In this document: piece by piece, positions 1 through 8,026 of the stretch
Layout of the letters: each line of letters begins with the position of its first letter
Position numbering within the stretch: the stretch's first letter is position 1
DNA from: Alphaproteobacteria bacterium
GTDB taxonomy: Bacteria; Pseudomonadota; Alphaproteobacteria; Micavibrionales; Micavibrionaceae
Assembly: GCA_020848095.1 (NCBI GenBank)
Contig: JADLAT010000017.1
Location: 62,001-126,000 of the forward strand
Direction: 5' to 3'
DNA: 64,000 nucleotides
Translations under genes and position numbers: made by a program
Notes under the pieces: generated by a model
The model's input: the letters and a program-made list of their open reading frames with translations, nothing else
What the model was told of the DNA's origin: nothing
Database searches by the model: none

Positions 1-1619
1 TTGCTCAGCCTGCGTTAACATTCGGAAAATATACTTCCTTCGGAACCCTTTCCCAGACCAGTGGAAAAATTGCTCTTGGTGCAGGGCTGCTCTGGGGTAT
101 CGAAGAGGGTCTTGAATGGGCATTCGATACCGAATTCAAAGTCCCCGGCACAGATTGGCAAATAGACGCCGGCGCGTCTATATGGGCCGCGCAACTGGCC
201 GTGATCGACAACACCACTCTGGCGATAGGGAGATTCGCAGTCGATAAATTTGCGCCTGAATACACAGATTACCTTGATCTGGAGAAAAATGGCGTTCGCA
301 GCTTTGTGCGCTCCACTCTGGGTGATCAGCCTTTAGATCCTAACGCGAAAACAGGCCCTGTTTCCAAAAAAGACGCCAGAGCGGCGATATATGATATCAG
401 CCATAACGACCCACAAAACCCGCTTTACCTTCCGCCCACGCATCCGCATTACGGCAATGCTGTGGCCACTTTGGTTAAGCGCAATACCGTTGACCCCAAA
501 GATGTCAGTAATGTTATTCAAGATGCATTAAAGCTGGGCGCACCTGCCGCAGCCGTTGCGGCCGCCCCTGCCCCTGCTGCTGTTGTGGCTGATCCTGCTG
601 TTGACCCTGCGGTGGCCCCTGCTGCTTCGGCTGATCCTGCAGCTCCGCCTGTTACTCCTGCTGTTGATCCTGCGGTGGCCCCTGTTGACCCAGCCATTGC
701 CCCGGCAATCGCACCCATTACAACCACAACGACTACGACAACAACGCCCACCTCCCCTGCGAAGAAGGAGTTCTTCAAGAGCAGCAGCGCAAGCGGCCCG
801 GAGCGCAGCGTTAGCGAAAGCTTGAGCAATCTTGCAACCCTGCCCGGCCGCACATTGAAAGCCGCCTACACCTTTGACGGCGATGTTCCGCGCGACCTCG
901 AAGACGGCATCAATGTGGTTGGCGGCGCGTTATCCGGTATGTTTTCCGCTATCGGCGATCTGGGAAGCAATCTTTACAATGAGAAAATTGAGGGCGGACG
1001 CTGGTGGCTTAGCGGTGGTATCGGTGCCATCGGCGCGCTCATGATCGGGAAATGGGTTCAAAATATTCCCATTATCAAATCTATTCCCTTTATTGGTATA
1101 ATCAGCTTTATTCTGGCTCTGCCTATGCTGGCCAAAGGCGCAAAGGCGATCATGGACGGAGATGTCCTCCGGCAGGGCGATAGCAACAAAACGCATGCCC
1201 CCAATATTATTACCACAGCCACCCGCGTTTCCAGCGTTCCCAGCGTTTCCCACACTGGGCAGGAAGTACGGAAAGTCCTGTGGGAAGCCCCAGATGACAC
1301 CTCGGCCATCAGCAAGGTCGAGGCGGTTGATCCCGATGGCCCCGGCCCTCAGAAGTTTGCTGTACAGGCCTCCGGCAAAGATGGCAAGACTCTGGCCGAT
1401 ATGAGAATGCTTCAGGACTGGATCGGCCCCGGAAAAGACCCGATCATCATTTCCGAAAAATCGCTTGATACAATGGGCCTTAAAAAGGAAGATTTCGGTT
1501 ATGATGCCATGACGCATGACGGTGTTACACTGACCAAGCTTCAAGTCGAAATCGACAAAGCCGCCAAAGGTTTTCAGAATATCTTCCTCGGCACACCAGA
1601 GAATTATGTCCCGCAGTAA
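1..1619 (+). CDS. Proline/alanine-rich membrane protein of unknown function (5' end missing)
   Basis: The reading frame is open from the first full codon (position 3), so the true start lies before the window; the GTG at 201 is only an internal possibility. About 538 residues are visible. The first part is globular and unrecognised. A low-complexity linker of Ala, Pro, Val and Asp, ending in a run of nine threonines, spans about 530-760 and contains a nucleotide repeat. After it come two or three hydrophobic stretches (about 1000-1150) that look like transmembrane helices or a hairpin, followed by a hydrophilic C-terminal domain. The layout resembles a surface or secretion-associated protein with a flexible linker, but no known family is recognised and no function is assigned. 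Confidence 0.8.
   Translation, partial: AQPALTFGKYTSFGTLSQTSGKIALGAGLLWGIEEGLEWAFDTEFKVPGTDWQIDAGASIWAAQLAVIDNTTLAIGRFAVDKFAPEYTDYLDLEKNGVRSFVRSTLGDQPLDPNAKTGPVSKKDARAAIYDISHNDPQNPLYLPPTHPHYGNAVATLVKRNTVDPKDVSNVIQDALKLGAPAAAVAAAPAPAAVVADPAVDPAVAPAASADPAAPPVTPAVDPAVAPVDPAIAPAIAPITTTTTTTTTPTSPAKKEFFKSSSASGPERSVSESLSNLATLPGRTLKAAYTFDGDVPRDLEDGINVVGGALSGMFSAIGDLGSNLYNEKIEGGRWWLSGGIGAIGALMIGKWVQNIPIIKSIPFIGIISFILALPMLAKGAKAIMDGDVLRQGDSNKTHAPNIITTATRVSSVPSVSHTGQEVRKVLWEAPDDTSAISKVEAVDPDGPGPQKFAVQASGKDGKTLADMRMLQDWIGPGKDPIIISEKSLDTMGLKKEDFGYDAMTHDGVTLTKLQVEIDKAAKGFQNIFLGTPENYVPQ
595..684 (+). repeat. Imperfect direct repeat in the Ala/Pro linker
   Basis: Two 27-bp copies at 595-621 and 658-684 differ at one base and are 63 bp apart, so the period keeps the reading frame. 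They encode the recurring Asp-Pro-Ala-Val units of the linker. The copies look like recent in-frame duplication, and linker length probably varies between strains. Confidence 0.7.
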
Positions 1620-1635
1620 AAACACCCCGCCAGGG

Positions 1636-1672
1636 GCCTTGAAACAAGGGCTTTGTCTTTCTTTCGAGGCAG
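1636..1672 (+). terminator. Weak candidate terminator
   Basis: A short stem (GCCTTG pairing with CAAGGGC through one bulge, loop AAA) is followed by a T-rich stretch just after the stop at 1619. The stem is short and imperfect. Confidence 0.3.
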
Positions 1673-1760
1673 TGCTACAATTGTTCGGTGTTTTGTTATG
1701 GGTCCTCCGTGACATTATTGATTTTATGAAAAATATATCTCGAGCTACCCGCCCATTCCC

Positions 1761-2135
1761 ATGACCGATGAAAAAATCACATCCCCCAACGGCAGTATAA
1801 AGGAGGCATTCGGCCCCGGGAAAATGCCGGGGAAGCCGGGCCTGTTTCTGCCTGATGAAATGGATATCTATTGTAACAAAGTTACCAGGGAAACCTTCAT
1901 TTTCCACTCCAAAAAGATAGATTATGAATCGCTGGCGCGGCTGGAATACGACCCGGATGATTACAGCGTCGAAGTGTTTAAAAAGGATGGCACATCCCTT
2001 GATCTGGGCGTGAAGATTCAATGGCTCATCCGCCCCTATTTCTCCAAGGCCGAGGAAGTGCAAATCGTCCAGACCAAGGATGGGGAGGCCGTTGACGGCA
2101 CGTTCCTGCCCCTCACGCACAAAATTAAAACATAG
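1761..2135 (+). CDS. Hypothetical protein, first of two 124-residue paralogues
   Basis: A 124-residue soluble, acidic protein with no signal peptide and no recognised domain. It aligns with the product of 2359-2733 along its second half: both share a pattern of alternating acidic and hydrophobic residues and end with a matching element (DGEAVDGTFLPL here, TGEAKEGNYVPL there). No Shine-Dalgarno sequence precedes the ATG. A GTGACA...AATATA promoter-like pair lies about 20-50 nt upstream. The family is unknown to me; the tandem copy and identical length point to a local duplication that has since diverged strongly. Confidence 0.75.
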   Translation: MTDEKITSPNGSIKEAFGPGKMPGKPGLFLPDEMDIYCNKVTRETFIFHSKKIDYESLARLEYDPDDYSVEVFKKDGTSLDLGVKIQWLIRPYFSKAEEVQIVQTKDGEAVDGTFLPLTHKIKT

Positions 2136-2212
2136 CGCCGCTGGTAAATTGCCTTCAGAGCGTTAAAAAACTGCATTTTTTGTGTTTAAAAACCGTGATG
2201 ATTTCTTAGCCG

Positions 2213-2227
2213 TTAACCATTTATTAA
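2213..2227. promoter_or_regulatory. Candidate CtrA binding site
   Basis: TTAACCATTTATTAA is an exact TTAA-N7-TTAA match to the box bound by the alphaproteobacterial master regulator CtrA. It lies about 130 nt upstream of the gene at 2359. A TTGCAT-N18-TAGAAT promoter-like pair follows at about 2275-2304. Such boxes also occur by chance in AT-rich gaps, so this is a candidate only. Confidence 0.5.
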
Positions 2228-2358
2228 CCTATTGATAATTATACAAAAAACATCAAAAACACCCCGGTTTTTCTTTGCATTGGCTAAAACTCCTGTGATA
2301 GAATTTAAGTGTAGGTAAAGAAGGGAGATTGGTCTTCCGATAAAAAGCGTTTATAGTC

Positions 2359-2733
2359 ATGAGTATGACTGATGAATTGTCTCAAATATCGGATCGCCCT
2401 CCTGTCGGAAACCTGACGGACTTCGTCTATGGTGTTGATGAAACCAACCACCTTGATATCGAAGTTGCCGTTAATGAAAAAGGCAAGGTCGTGGTTTTTC
2501 ACAACCGCCCGTTTAAGAAGGAGGTAACGTGGTTTGAATTCGATCTTGATACTAACCGGCTTGATTTTATCCTGGACGATGGTGATATCCGCGATGCGGG
2601 ATTACCGCTTAGCCAGAGTGTTTCAAAATACATGCAAAACAGCCACCAGATCCTAATGGTTCTGCTGGACCAGCATACGGGGGAAGCAAAGGAAGGAAAT
2701 TACGTCCCCCTGATTATCCATAGAAAAGAATAA
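2359..2733 (+). CDS. Hypothetical protein, second of two 124-residue paralogues
   Basis: A 124-residue acidic soluble protein, paralogous to the preceding gene at 1761. Conservation is clearest in the C-terminal half, ending with TGEAKEGNYVPL. The start at 2359 is followed by a second Met two codons later (2365); neither has a good Shine-Dalgarno sequence. The 223-nt gap upstream is AT-rich and contains a CtrA-type box and a plausible promoter, so this copy is probably transcribed separately from its paralogue. No function can be assigned. Confidence 0.75.
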   Translation: MSMTDELSQISDRPPVGNLTDFVYGVDETNHLDIEVAVNEKGKVVVFHNRPFKKEVTWFEFDLDTNRLDFILDDGDIRDAGLPLSQSVSKYMQNSHQILMVLLDQHTGEAKEGNYVPLIIHRKE

Positions 2734-2809
2734 GCCCTGAAAAAAATTCGGGCAATACCACAAAAAATAAATAAAAGGCAAAAACCGAAAAAATAGAAGG
2801 AGTGTGAAT

Positions 2810-2983
2810 ATGAGCTATTTAAGGTCAATTTTTGGAGACGCGTGTGTTGAGTCTTGCGCGATGAGACAATACGCCACTGAAGGAAAACCCGCAGAGTACA
2901 TCAGCGGCATGGGCGGACAAACCATTACGAACGATCCGGCACAAGATCCCATCTTGAATCAGACACTTACAATGAAGCTGTAG
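2810..2983 (+). CDS. Small hypothetical protein (57 aa)
   Basis: A short open frame starting at ATG 2810 with a good AGAAGGAG ribosome site 6-7 nt upstream, ending at TAG 2981-2983. The peptide is 57 residues, has two cysteines near its N-terminus (DACVESC) and no clear membrane segment. It follows the 2359 gene by 76 nt on the same strand. The ribosome site is the main support; no family is recognised. Confidence 0.55.
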   Translation: MSYLRSIFGDACVESCAMRQYATEGKPAEYISGMGGQTITNDPAQDPILNQTLTMKL

Positions 2984-3047
2984 CCGATAACCCCGGCACA
3001 AATCTTATAAACGGCGTTCAAGCCCTGGGGCCACGCCGTTTACAATA

Positions 3048-3398
3048 TCAAATGGTAGACTCCGGCGTTTCCGTGACCACAAAAGCTTCTTGAGGCGCTG
3101 CGTCGCCGCTGCGCGTTGCGAGGAGAACAGCAGCCACCTTGGGGTAGAGGGGCGCCACGCGATCTTCCACAAAGCTTCTTATTTCATCAGCATTTTCCGG
3201 ATCCGTTTTAATAATATCCCGCAGGCCCTCAAAAAATGCAGCCCGAAATTCCGGATCACTACGCACAGACCCACCCTCAGAAAATATCTGCTCGGCTCTC
3301 TCATAGGCTGTTTTATTAGCGGCTTCACTGGCGCCTCCATTGAATATGGCCGATGAAGTGCCCCTGTTTTGTTTATTCTCTGAGGTATTACTACGCAT
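3048..3398 (-). CDS. Hypothetical soluble protein (116 aa)
   Basis: I place the start at the ATG at 3398 because a CGGAG ribosome site lies about 9 nt upstream; a longer frame to 3608 would overlap metB. The product is hydrophilic, mainly helical by composition, with a conserved-looking block rich in acidic and aromatic residues (DPEFRAAFFEGLRDII). It has no signal peptide or membrane segment. It is divergent from metB, and the shared intergenic region holds promoter elements for both. Function unknown. Confidence 0.65.
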   Translation of the reverse strand: MRSNTSENKQNRGTSSAIFNGGASEAANKTAYERAEQIFSEGGSVRSDPEFRAAFFEGLRDIIKTDPENADEIRSFVEDRVAPLYPKVAAVLLATRSGDAAPQEAFVVTETPESTI

Positions 3399-3426
3399 TT
3401 TAAAACTCCGATTTTTTGCATCCTGA

Positions 3427-3455
3427 CAATTACATAACTTTAAAATCTTTGTCAA
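3427..3455 (-). promoter_or_regulatory. Candidate promoter for the 3048-3398 gene
   Basis: On the minus strand TTGACA (3455-3450) is followed after 17 nt by TAATTG (3432-3427), about 30 nt before the start codon. The -35 is perfect; the -10 is weak. Confidence 0.5.
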
Positions 3456-3528
3456 TAACCACATAGGCACATCCCGCTTTTTATAAAAACAGGGTGCATC
3501 CCCTCGCCCGTACGGGTATAAATAAACC

Positions 3529-4680
3529 ATGAGCACACAGGATAAACGCCGCCGTACCAAAGCCGTCCGCGCCGCCGTCGGGACAGACCCGGCGTGGCAT
3601 GCGGTCATGCCGCCGCTTTACCTCTCCTCCACCTTCCAGATTGATAATCTGGCCGAGCGCGGGCCGTATGAGTATTCCCGCACCCGCAATCCCACACGCG
3701 ATGCGCTGGGGGATGCCTTAAGCGCGCTGGAGGGCGGGATAGGTACATGCGTTACCGCTTCGGGCATGGCCGCGCTAACGCTGATCCTGCACCTTCTGGA
3801 GCCTTCCGATCTCGTGCTTGCGCCTTATGATGCCTATGGGCGGGCCTATTGGCTTTTGCGCGCGCTGGCGGAAAAGGGACATTTTCGGCTTAAATTCATT
3901 GATCAATACAGCGATACCGGGCTGGCGGAGGCCTTTGCCGAGCCGCCGCGCATGGCGATCATCGAAACGCCCTCAAACCCGCTGATGCGCGTTGCCGATA
4001 TTGCGGATATTGCCGCGCGGACGCATAAAGCGGGCGGGCTGGTGATCTGCGACAACACCTTTCTTTCGCCGATGCTCCAGCGCCCCTTCACCCATGGCGC
4101 GGACATTGTTTTTCATTCAACCACCAAGTTTCTCAACGGCCATAGCGATGTAGTCGGCGGGGCCGTGATTGTGCATAAGGACGCTGAAATTCTGGCGGAG
4201 CTGCAAACGTGGAATAACGCGCTGGGGACCATCGGCGCGCCCTTTGATTCCTACATGACGCTGCGGGGCTTGCGAACGCTGGAGGTGCGGGTTCACCGGG
4301 CGCAGGAAAATGCCCGCGCCATTGCGGCCTTCCTCGAGGATCACCCTAAAGTCACCCGGATTCACTATCCCGGCCTGAAATCTCATTCCGGCCATGCTCT
4401 GGCCGCGCGGCAACAGGAAGGTCCCGGCGCCATGCTTTCCTTTACGCTTAAGGGGGATATCAACGCCTTTCTGGCAAAGCTGACCATGTTCTCTCTCGCG
4501 CAATCTCTGGGCGGGACGGAGAGCCTGATCAACCATCCGGCCAGCATGACCCATGTCTCCATGGGGGCGGAAGCCCGCGCCAAAGCGGGCGTTACCGATG
4601 ATCTCCTGCGCATTTCCGTGGGGATCGAGCATATTGACGATTTGCTGGACAATCTGAAGGCTGCGCTTCAAACGGCTTGA
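3529..4680 (+). CDS. metB: Cystathionine gamma-synthase-type PLP enzyme
   Basis: A 383-residue member of the Cys/Met-metabolism PLP enzymes. Diagnostic blocks: YSRTRNPTRDALGDALSALEGG (split here: YSRTRNPTRD near residue 45), IIETPSNPL, DNTFLSP, and the lysine loop HSTTKFLNGHSDVVGG whose Lys forms the Schiff base with PLP. The C-terminal block SLGGTESLINHPASMTH matches the gamma-synthase branch closely, and overall length equals E. coli MetB. It would condense an activated homoserine with cysteine in methionine synthesis; a beta-lyase role cannot be excluded from sequence alone. A TATAAA box at 3517-3522 ends 6 nt before the ATG, so the transcript may be leaderless. No methionine operon neighbours are present. 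Confidence 0.88.
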   Translation: MSTQDKRRRTKAVRAAVGTDPAWHAVMPPLYLSSTFQIDNLAERGPYEYSRTRNPTRDALGDALSALEGGIGTCVTASGMAALTLILHLLEPSDLVLAPYDAYGRAYWLLRALAEKGHFRLKFIDQYSDTGLAEAFAEPPRMAIIETPSNPLMRVADIADIAARTHKAGGLVICDNTFLSPMLQRPFTHGADIVFHSTTKFLNGHSDVVGGAVIVHKDAEILAELQTWNNALGTIGAPFDSYMTLRGLRTLEVRVHRAQENARAIAAFLEDHPKVTRIHYPGLKSHSGHALAARQQEGPGAMLSFTLKGDINAFLAKLTMFSLAQSLGGTESLINHPASMTHVSMGAEARAKAGVTDDLLRISVGIEHIDDLLDNLKAALQTA

Positions 4681-4687
4681 GTTTTTC

Positions 4688-4717
4688 TTGACAGAACATC
4701 GCTCAATCAATTACATA
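4688..4717 (+). promoter_or_regulatory. Strong promoter of the 4725 gene, leaderless geometry
   Basis: TTGACA (4688-4693), an 18-nt spacer and TACATA (4712-4717). The start codon at 4725 is only 7 nt past the -10, where transcription itself should begin. The TCAATTACATAATA stretch recurs in front of the paralogue at 5387. Confidence 0.65.
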
Positions 4718-4724
4718 ATAACCA

Positions 4725-5312
4725 ATGACCGATGAAGAGAAACCAGAACTCACCCTTGTCTGGGAAAGTAAAGATGTAACGCGCGGCAGCAGCCCGGCCT
4801 TGCAGCGCCTGTGCGCGCGCCCGGTTTCCAACACCCCGCCAAAGGTCCGTACCGTCAGCGATGAATTACACAAAGGCGTTCTTTTCTCAGCCATGAGCCA
4901 CGCGGCAAACCCAACCATACCCCTGCACGAGCAGTTGGAGAAAATCGCAGATTCAATACTGGACTCGCATCTCCACTGCCCCTCTCTCGTTATTGATGGT
5001 TACGCGCTTGCCCTTCTGATTGATTTTTTCCACAAGCAAAACGACCATGGAGAAGATTCAACGAGTATTGAAAAATACATCCGAGGCGCCTGCGCCCGTA
5101 TTCTCGATGAAACGCATCTGCGGGAAACCTTTGCCGGCGACCCTGAAAACAGCCAGAAAACAGAACATATCCTGCTGGAGATCCTTGAAGAAATTGACGT
5201 GGAATTTAACGATGCCCGGCCTTTATATGCGCAGGATTTCATAACAAAGCTGGCAGCTCTCGGGGAGCACCCACCAATGCCGCAAGCGCCCTTTAACCCT
5301 GAAAACTTATAA
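4725..5312 (+). CDS. Hypothetical protein, paralogue of the next gene
   Basis: A 195-residue soluble, acidic, largely helical protein with no signal peptide. It is clearly related to the 5387-5995 product: both share an N-terminal Leu-Thr-Leu strand, a central block (HCPSLVIDGYALALL here, KCPSLWIDAIALESVL there), and a matching C-terminal helix (LLEILEEIDVEF versus LMALLKEVDHL). No known domain is recognised. The promoter ends at the start codon, implying a leaderless mRNA. The gene follows metB by 44 nt but has its own promoter. Confidence 0.75.
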   Translation: MTDEEKPELTLVWESKDVTRGSSPALQRLCARPVSNTPPKVRTVSDELHKGVLFSAMSHAANPTIPLHEQLEKIADSILDSHLHCPSLVIDGYALALLIDFFHKQNDHGEDSTSIEKYIRGACARILDETHLRETFAGDPENSQKTEHILLEILEEIDVEFNDARPLYAQDFITKLAALGEHPPMPQAPFNPENL

Positions 5313-5349
5313 TTTTCATGCGCAGAATAGGGCTTCGGCGACTTAATAG

Positions 5350-5378
5350 TTGACAAAACCCCGTTTTTCAATTACATA
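5350..5378 (+). promoter_or_regulatory. Strong promoter of the 5387 gene, leaderless geometry
   Basis: TTGACA (5350-5355), 17 nt, TACATA (5373-5378), then 8 nt to the ATG at 5387. The -10 region is nearly identical to the one in front of the paralogue at 4725, so promoter and gene appear to have been duplicated together. Confidence 0.65.
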
Positions 5379-5386
5379 ATAATCCC

Positions 5387-5995
5387 ATGAGCACACATCA
5401 AAAACCAACATTGACTTTAATTCAAGGGGGCAAAGGTGAGCACGAGCCCAAAACGCGCTATGTTATCAACCCTCTTTTCAGCGTTGCTTCAGGAGCGCGA
5501 ACGCAAAAGGTCATTTCAGATCCGAGGCTCAAAAACGACACCCTCGACACTATAGCCGACTATAGGAATGATCTGGCAAAGCAGCTAACCACATCAGCCG
5601 AAAAGGTAAATCCTGATGCGGCACTGCTGGAAATAACAAAAGTTACGATGGATTCGATGGAGAAATGCCCGTCTCTATGGATAGATGCTATAGCGCTGGA
5701 AAGTGTTTTGTGGATCAATAAAAATCAGGAATCGGGCAGGCTTACTCTGGATGCCTTCGATACCAAGGCTGGCATCTCCCTGCTTGCGGAACGCATTGTT
5801 CAGCCTGACCACCTTATTCAGGCTATAACCGGTGATACCAAAGCCAGTACTAAAGCAATCCCCCATCTCATGGCCCTGCTTAAAGAAGTCGATCATCTGC
5901 CCGATATGCCATTCAACAGCTATAAGATGGTGTTTATGTCCACAATCTCCTCTTTCCGGGATGAGACCACATTAGAAGCGCAGCTACATCCCTAA
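5387..5995 (+). CDS. Hypothetical protein, paralogue of the previous gene
   Basis: A 202-residue soluble protein sharing with the 4725 product a KCPSLWIDAIALESVL block (residues about 95-110) and the surrounding helices, at low overall identity. No signal peptide, membrane segment or recognised domain. Its stop overlaps by 4 nt the stop of the convergent gene at 5992. The duplicated promoter implies that both copies are expressed under the same conditions, but as separate transcripts. Function unknown. Confidence 0.75.
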   Translation: MSTHQKPTLTLIQGGKGEHEPKTRYVINPLFSVASGARTQKVISDPRLKNDTLDTIADYRNDLAKQLTTSAEKVNPDAALLEITKVTMDSMEKCPSLWIDAIALESVLWINKNQESGRLTLDAFDTKAGISLLAERIVQPDHLIQAITGDTKASTKAIPHLMALLKEVDHLPDMPFNSYKMVFMSTISSFRDETTLEAQLHP

Positions 5996-6732
5996 CGCCG
6001 CGTCTCCTTTACGCCCGGCGGTTTGTAATCCGGGCAAAGCGCCATAACGCGATTATATTCTTCCAGACTATCTATTTCCTGTTGCATTTCCCGGCGCTCC
6101 AGATCCATCTTTTTGTACTCCAGATCCAGCAATTGCCCGACCGTATGGCGCATGCGCTCCGCTATTGCCTCTCCATCGGCGGCGGGAACCGGCCCGGCGA
6201 CAAAGCCGCGCTGGCTTAAACCGTCAGAGAGTTTTTGTGCCATGACCTGCGCGTATTTATTTACAATCTCCCGGTCTGCGCGCACGTGTTTCTTTTCATG
6301 CGCCAGCGTTGCCTCATACATACAATCATCAGCGGCAGCTTCGGCGGCGATAACGATTTTTGGCTCGATGGTCATGTTGATCTCAATCGTGTCGTACCAC
6401 AGACACAATCCATCGCCATGCGGCGTTTTCTGAAAGCCCAATCTGGTGGCGTGATTCATGCCGATGGTGCCGTCCATATAGCCGTTTAGATAGGTTGTGC
6501 TACCGTGGTCATAGGGGTTGATCGTATCAATATTTTCGTTTTTCATATCCTTGTAGCTACGAGATGTATCTATACTGAGCGCACTGGCGCTCGGCAGTAC
6601 GCTTATGTCCACCGCCTTGGGTAAAACGCATCCGCCTCCCTCATTTGCCGCTCTGGCGTAGGGTCCAAAACCAACCCCCATTGCCAATATGCACATGATA
6701 AAGATGCCCCTGCGGGGAAAAAATGTGCGCAA
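5992..6732 (-). CDS. Exported protein with a HEKKH metalloprotease-like motif
   Basis: A 246-residue protein that starts at TTG 6732, supported by a GGGAG ribosome site 8 nt upstream; the next ATG (6696) lacks one. The N-terminus has basic residues, a hydrophobic core and an Ala-x-Ala site (YARAA), typical of a Sec signal peptide. Around residue 145 lies LAHEKKHVRADREI, an HExxH zinc motif with further acidic residues, as in small secreted peptidases of the DUF922 kind. Four cysteines could form disulfides. The C-terminal third is charged and helical. Proteolytic activity is inferred from the motif only. Confidence 0.65.
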   Translation of the reverse strand: MRTFFPRRGIFIMCILAMGVGFGPYARAANEGGGCVLPKAVDISVLPSASALSIDTSRSYKDMKNENIDTINPYDHGSTTYLNGYMDGTIGMNHATRLGFQKTPHGDGLCLWYDTIEINMTIEPKIVIAAEAAADDCMYEATLAHEKKHVRADREIVNKYAQVMAQKLSDGLSQRGFVAGPVPAADGEAIAERMRHTVGQLLDLEYKKMDLERREMQQEIDSLEEYNRVMALCPDYKPPGVKETRR

Positions 6733-6803
6733 ACTCTCAACTCCCTTTTTAAAATGCTCTCCATGTAGTATATCAGGAACAGGATCAAAGAAGGAATGAG
6801 AAC

Positions 6804-7082
6804 ATGGGATTGCTTGCTTATCTTTTTAGCCTGGCTATAGATGCCTATATCATCATCATTATTTTACAGGTCGCCGTAAGCTGGCTGATTATTTTTGATG
6901 TTATCAATGCCTCCAACCCACAGGCGCAAAACCTTATAAGCCTGCTGAAACGCGCTACGGACCCGATTTATAAGCCGCTGCAAAAATATGTCCCTCCCAT
7001 TGGCGGCATAGATATAACGCCCATTATTGTGATTTTAGGGCTTCAGCTCCTGCGCTCTTTAGTGCTTGGGGCGCTGTTTTAA
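6804..7082 (+). CDS. YggT family membrane protein
   Basis: A 92-residue protein with two hydrophobic segments (residues about 5-35 and 68-90) separated by the family's loop containing a Thr-Asp-Pro-Ile-Tyr-Lys-Pro motif (ATDPIYKPLQKYVPPIGG). This is the single-repeat form of YggT, an inner-membrane protein whose exact role is unclear. An AAGGA site lies about 8 nt before the ATG. folD follows 26 nt later and may be cotranscribed, though folD also has its own -10 box. Confidence 0.88.
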   Translation: MGLLAYLFSLAIDAYIIIIILQVAVSWLIIFDVINASNPQAQNLISLLKRATDPIYKPLQKYVPPIGGIDITPIIVILGLQLLRSLVLGALF

Positions 7083-7095
7083 CCTTTTAAAATGC

Positions 7096-7101
7096 TATAA
7101 T
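7096..7101 (+). promoter_or_regulatory. Consensus -10 box 7 nt before folD
   Basis: TATAAT at 7096-7101 is a perfect -10; the folD ATG at 7109 falls where transcription would start. No convincing -35 is seen. No Shine-Dalgarno sequence precedes folD, which fits leaderless initiation. Confidence 0.45.
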
Positions 7102-7108
7102 AAACGAC

Positions 7109-7960
7109 ATGACCGATACCCAGATCATAGACGGCAAGACCATTTCTGCGGCCCTGCGCGCAACGCTTAAAACGCAAATTGATTTCATGCCTGTAAAACC
7201 GGGGCTGGCCGTTATTCTGGTGGGGGATGACCCGGCCTCCCATGTTTACGTTCGCAATAAAATCAAGGCCTGCGCGGAGGCCGGAATCCGCAGCTTTGAA
7301 TCCCGCCTGCCGGTGCAGGCCCTGCAAGCCGAAGTCGCGGCGGAGATCAAGGCCTTTAACGCCAATCCCGATGTTCACGGTATTTTGCTCCAGCTTCCTG
7401 CCCCGGCTCATCTTGACTCGGCGGCGCTTATCCAAATGATCGCCCCGCATAAAGATGTGGACGGCTTGAGCTTTATCAATCAAGGTAAACTCCTCTCCGG
7501 TGATGAAAGCGGGCTGGTTCCCTGCACGCCGCAAGGGGCGCTCCGCCTGATTCAATCTGTGGAAACGGCGCTTTCCGGCAAACATGCGGTCATTATAGGC
7601 CGCTCGCTTTTATTCGGCAAACCGATGGCGCAGCTTTTACTGGCGCAAGATTGCACCGTTACAACCGCCCATTCACGGACGCGGGATCTGCCCGCCTTGT
7701 GCCGCAACGCCGATATTCTCGTTGCCGCCGTGGGGCGGCCCGAAATGGTCAAGGGGGACTGGCTCAAGCCCGGCGCCATCGTGGTTGACGTCGGTATAAA
7801 CCGGCTGGAGAGCGGGAAGCTGACCGGGGATGTTGATTTTGAGGCTGCGCTGGGCAAGGTTCGCGCCATAACCCCGGTTCCCGGCGGCGTTGGGCCCATG
7901 ACCATCGCCTGTCTGCTGACCAATACGCTCAAAGCCGCGCAAGCTGGCCATTCCACCTAA
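7109..7960 (+). CDS. folD: Bifunctional methylenetetrahydrofolate dehydrogenase/cyclohydrolase
   Basis: A 283-residue enzyme of one-carbon metabolism that interconverts methylene-, methenyl- and formyl-tetrahydrofolate using NADP in the cytosol. Visible signatures: the substrate loop with YVRNKIKACAEAGI (the lysine in the Tyr-x3-Lys motif is catalytic), HKDVDGLSFINQGKL, PCTPQGALRLI, and the nucleotide-binding GRSLLFGKPMAQLLL, then TPVPGGVGPMT near the C-terminus. Length is normal. It sits downstream of yggT and upstream of a HAD phosphatase, all on the plus strand. Confidence 0.96.
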   Translation: MTDTQIIDGKTISAALRATLKTQIDFMPVKPGLAVILVGDDPASHVYVRNKIKACAEAGIRSFESRLPVQALQAEVAAEIKAFNANPDVHGILLQLPAPAHLDSAALIQMIAPHKDVDGLSFINQGKLLSGDESGLVPCTPQGALRLIQSVETALSGKHAVIIGRSLLFGKPMAQLLLAQDCTVTTAHSRTRDLPALCRNADILVAAVGRPEMVKGDWLKPGAIVVDVGINRLESGKLTGDVDFEAALGKVRAITPVPGGVGPMTIACLLTNTLKAAQAGHST

Positions 7961-8026
7961 AAATCGTGTTGTAAAAAGCCCTAATATCTCGACACGGGCG
8001 GGAAAACATGGTTCAAAGAACCGGAC

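Noticed and set aside
930..2120. A 396-residue minus-strand frame
   Set aside because: Runs across the ends of two plus-strand genes and the gap between; no ribosome site or domain.
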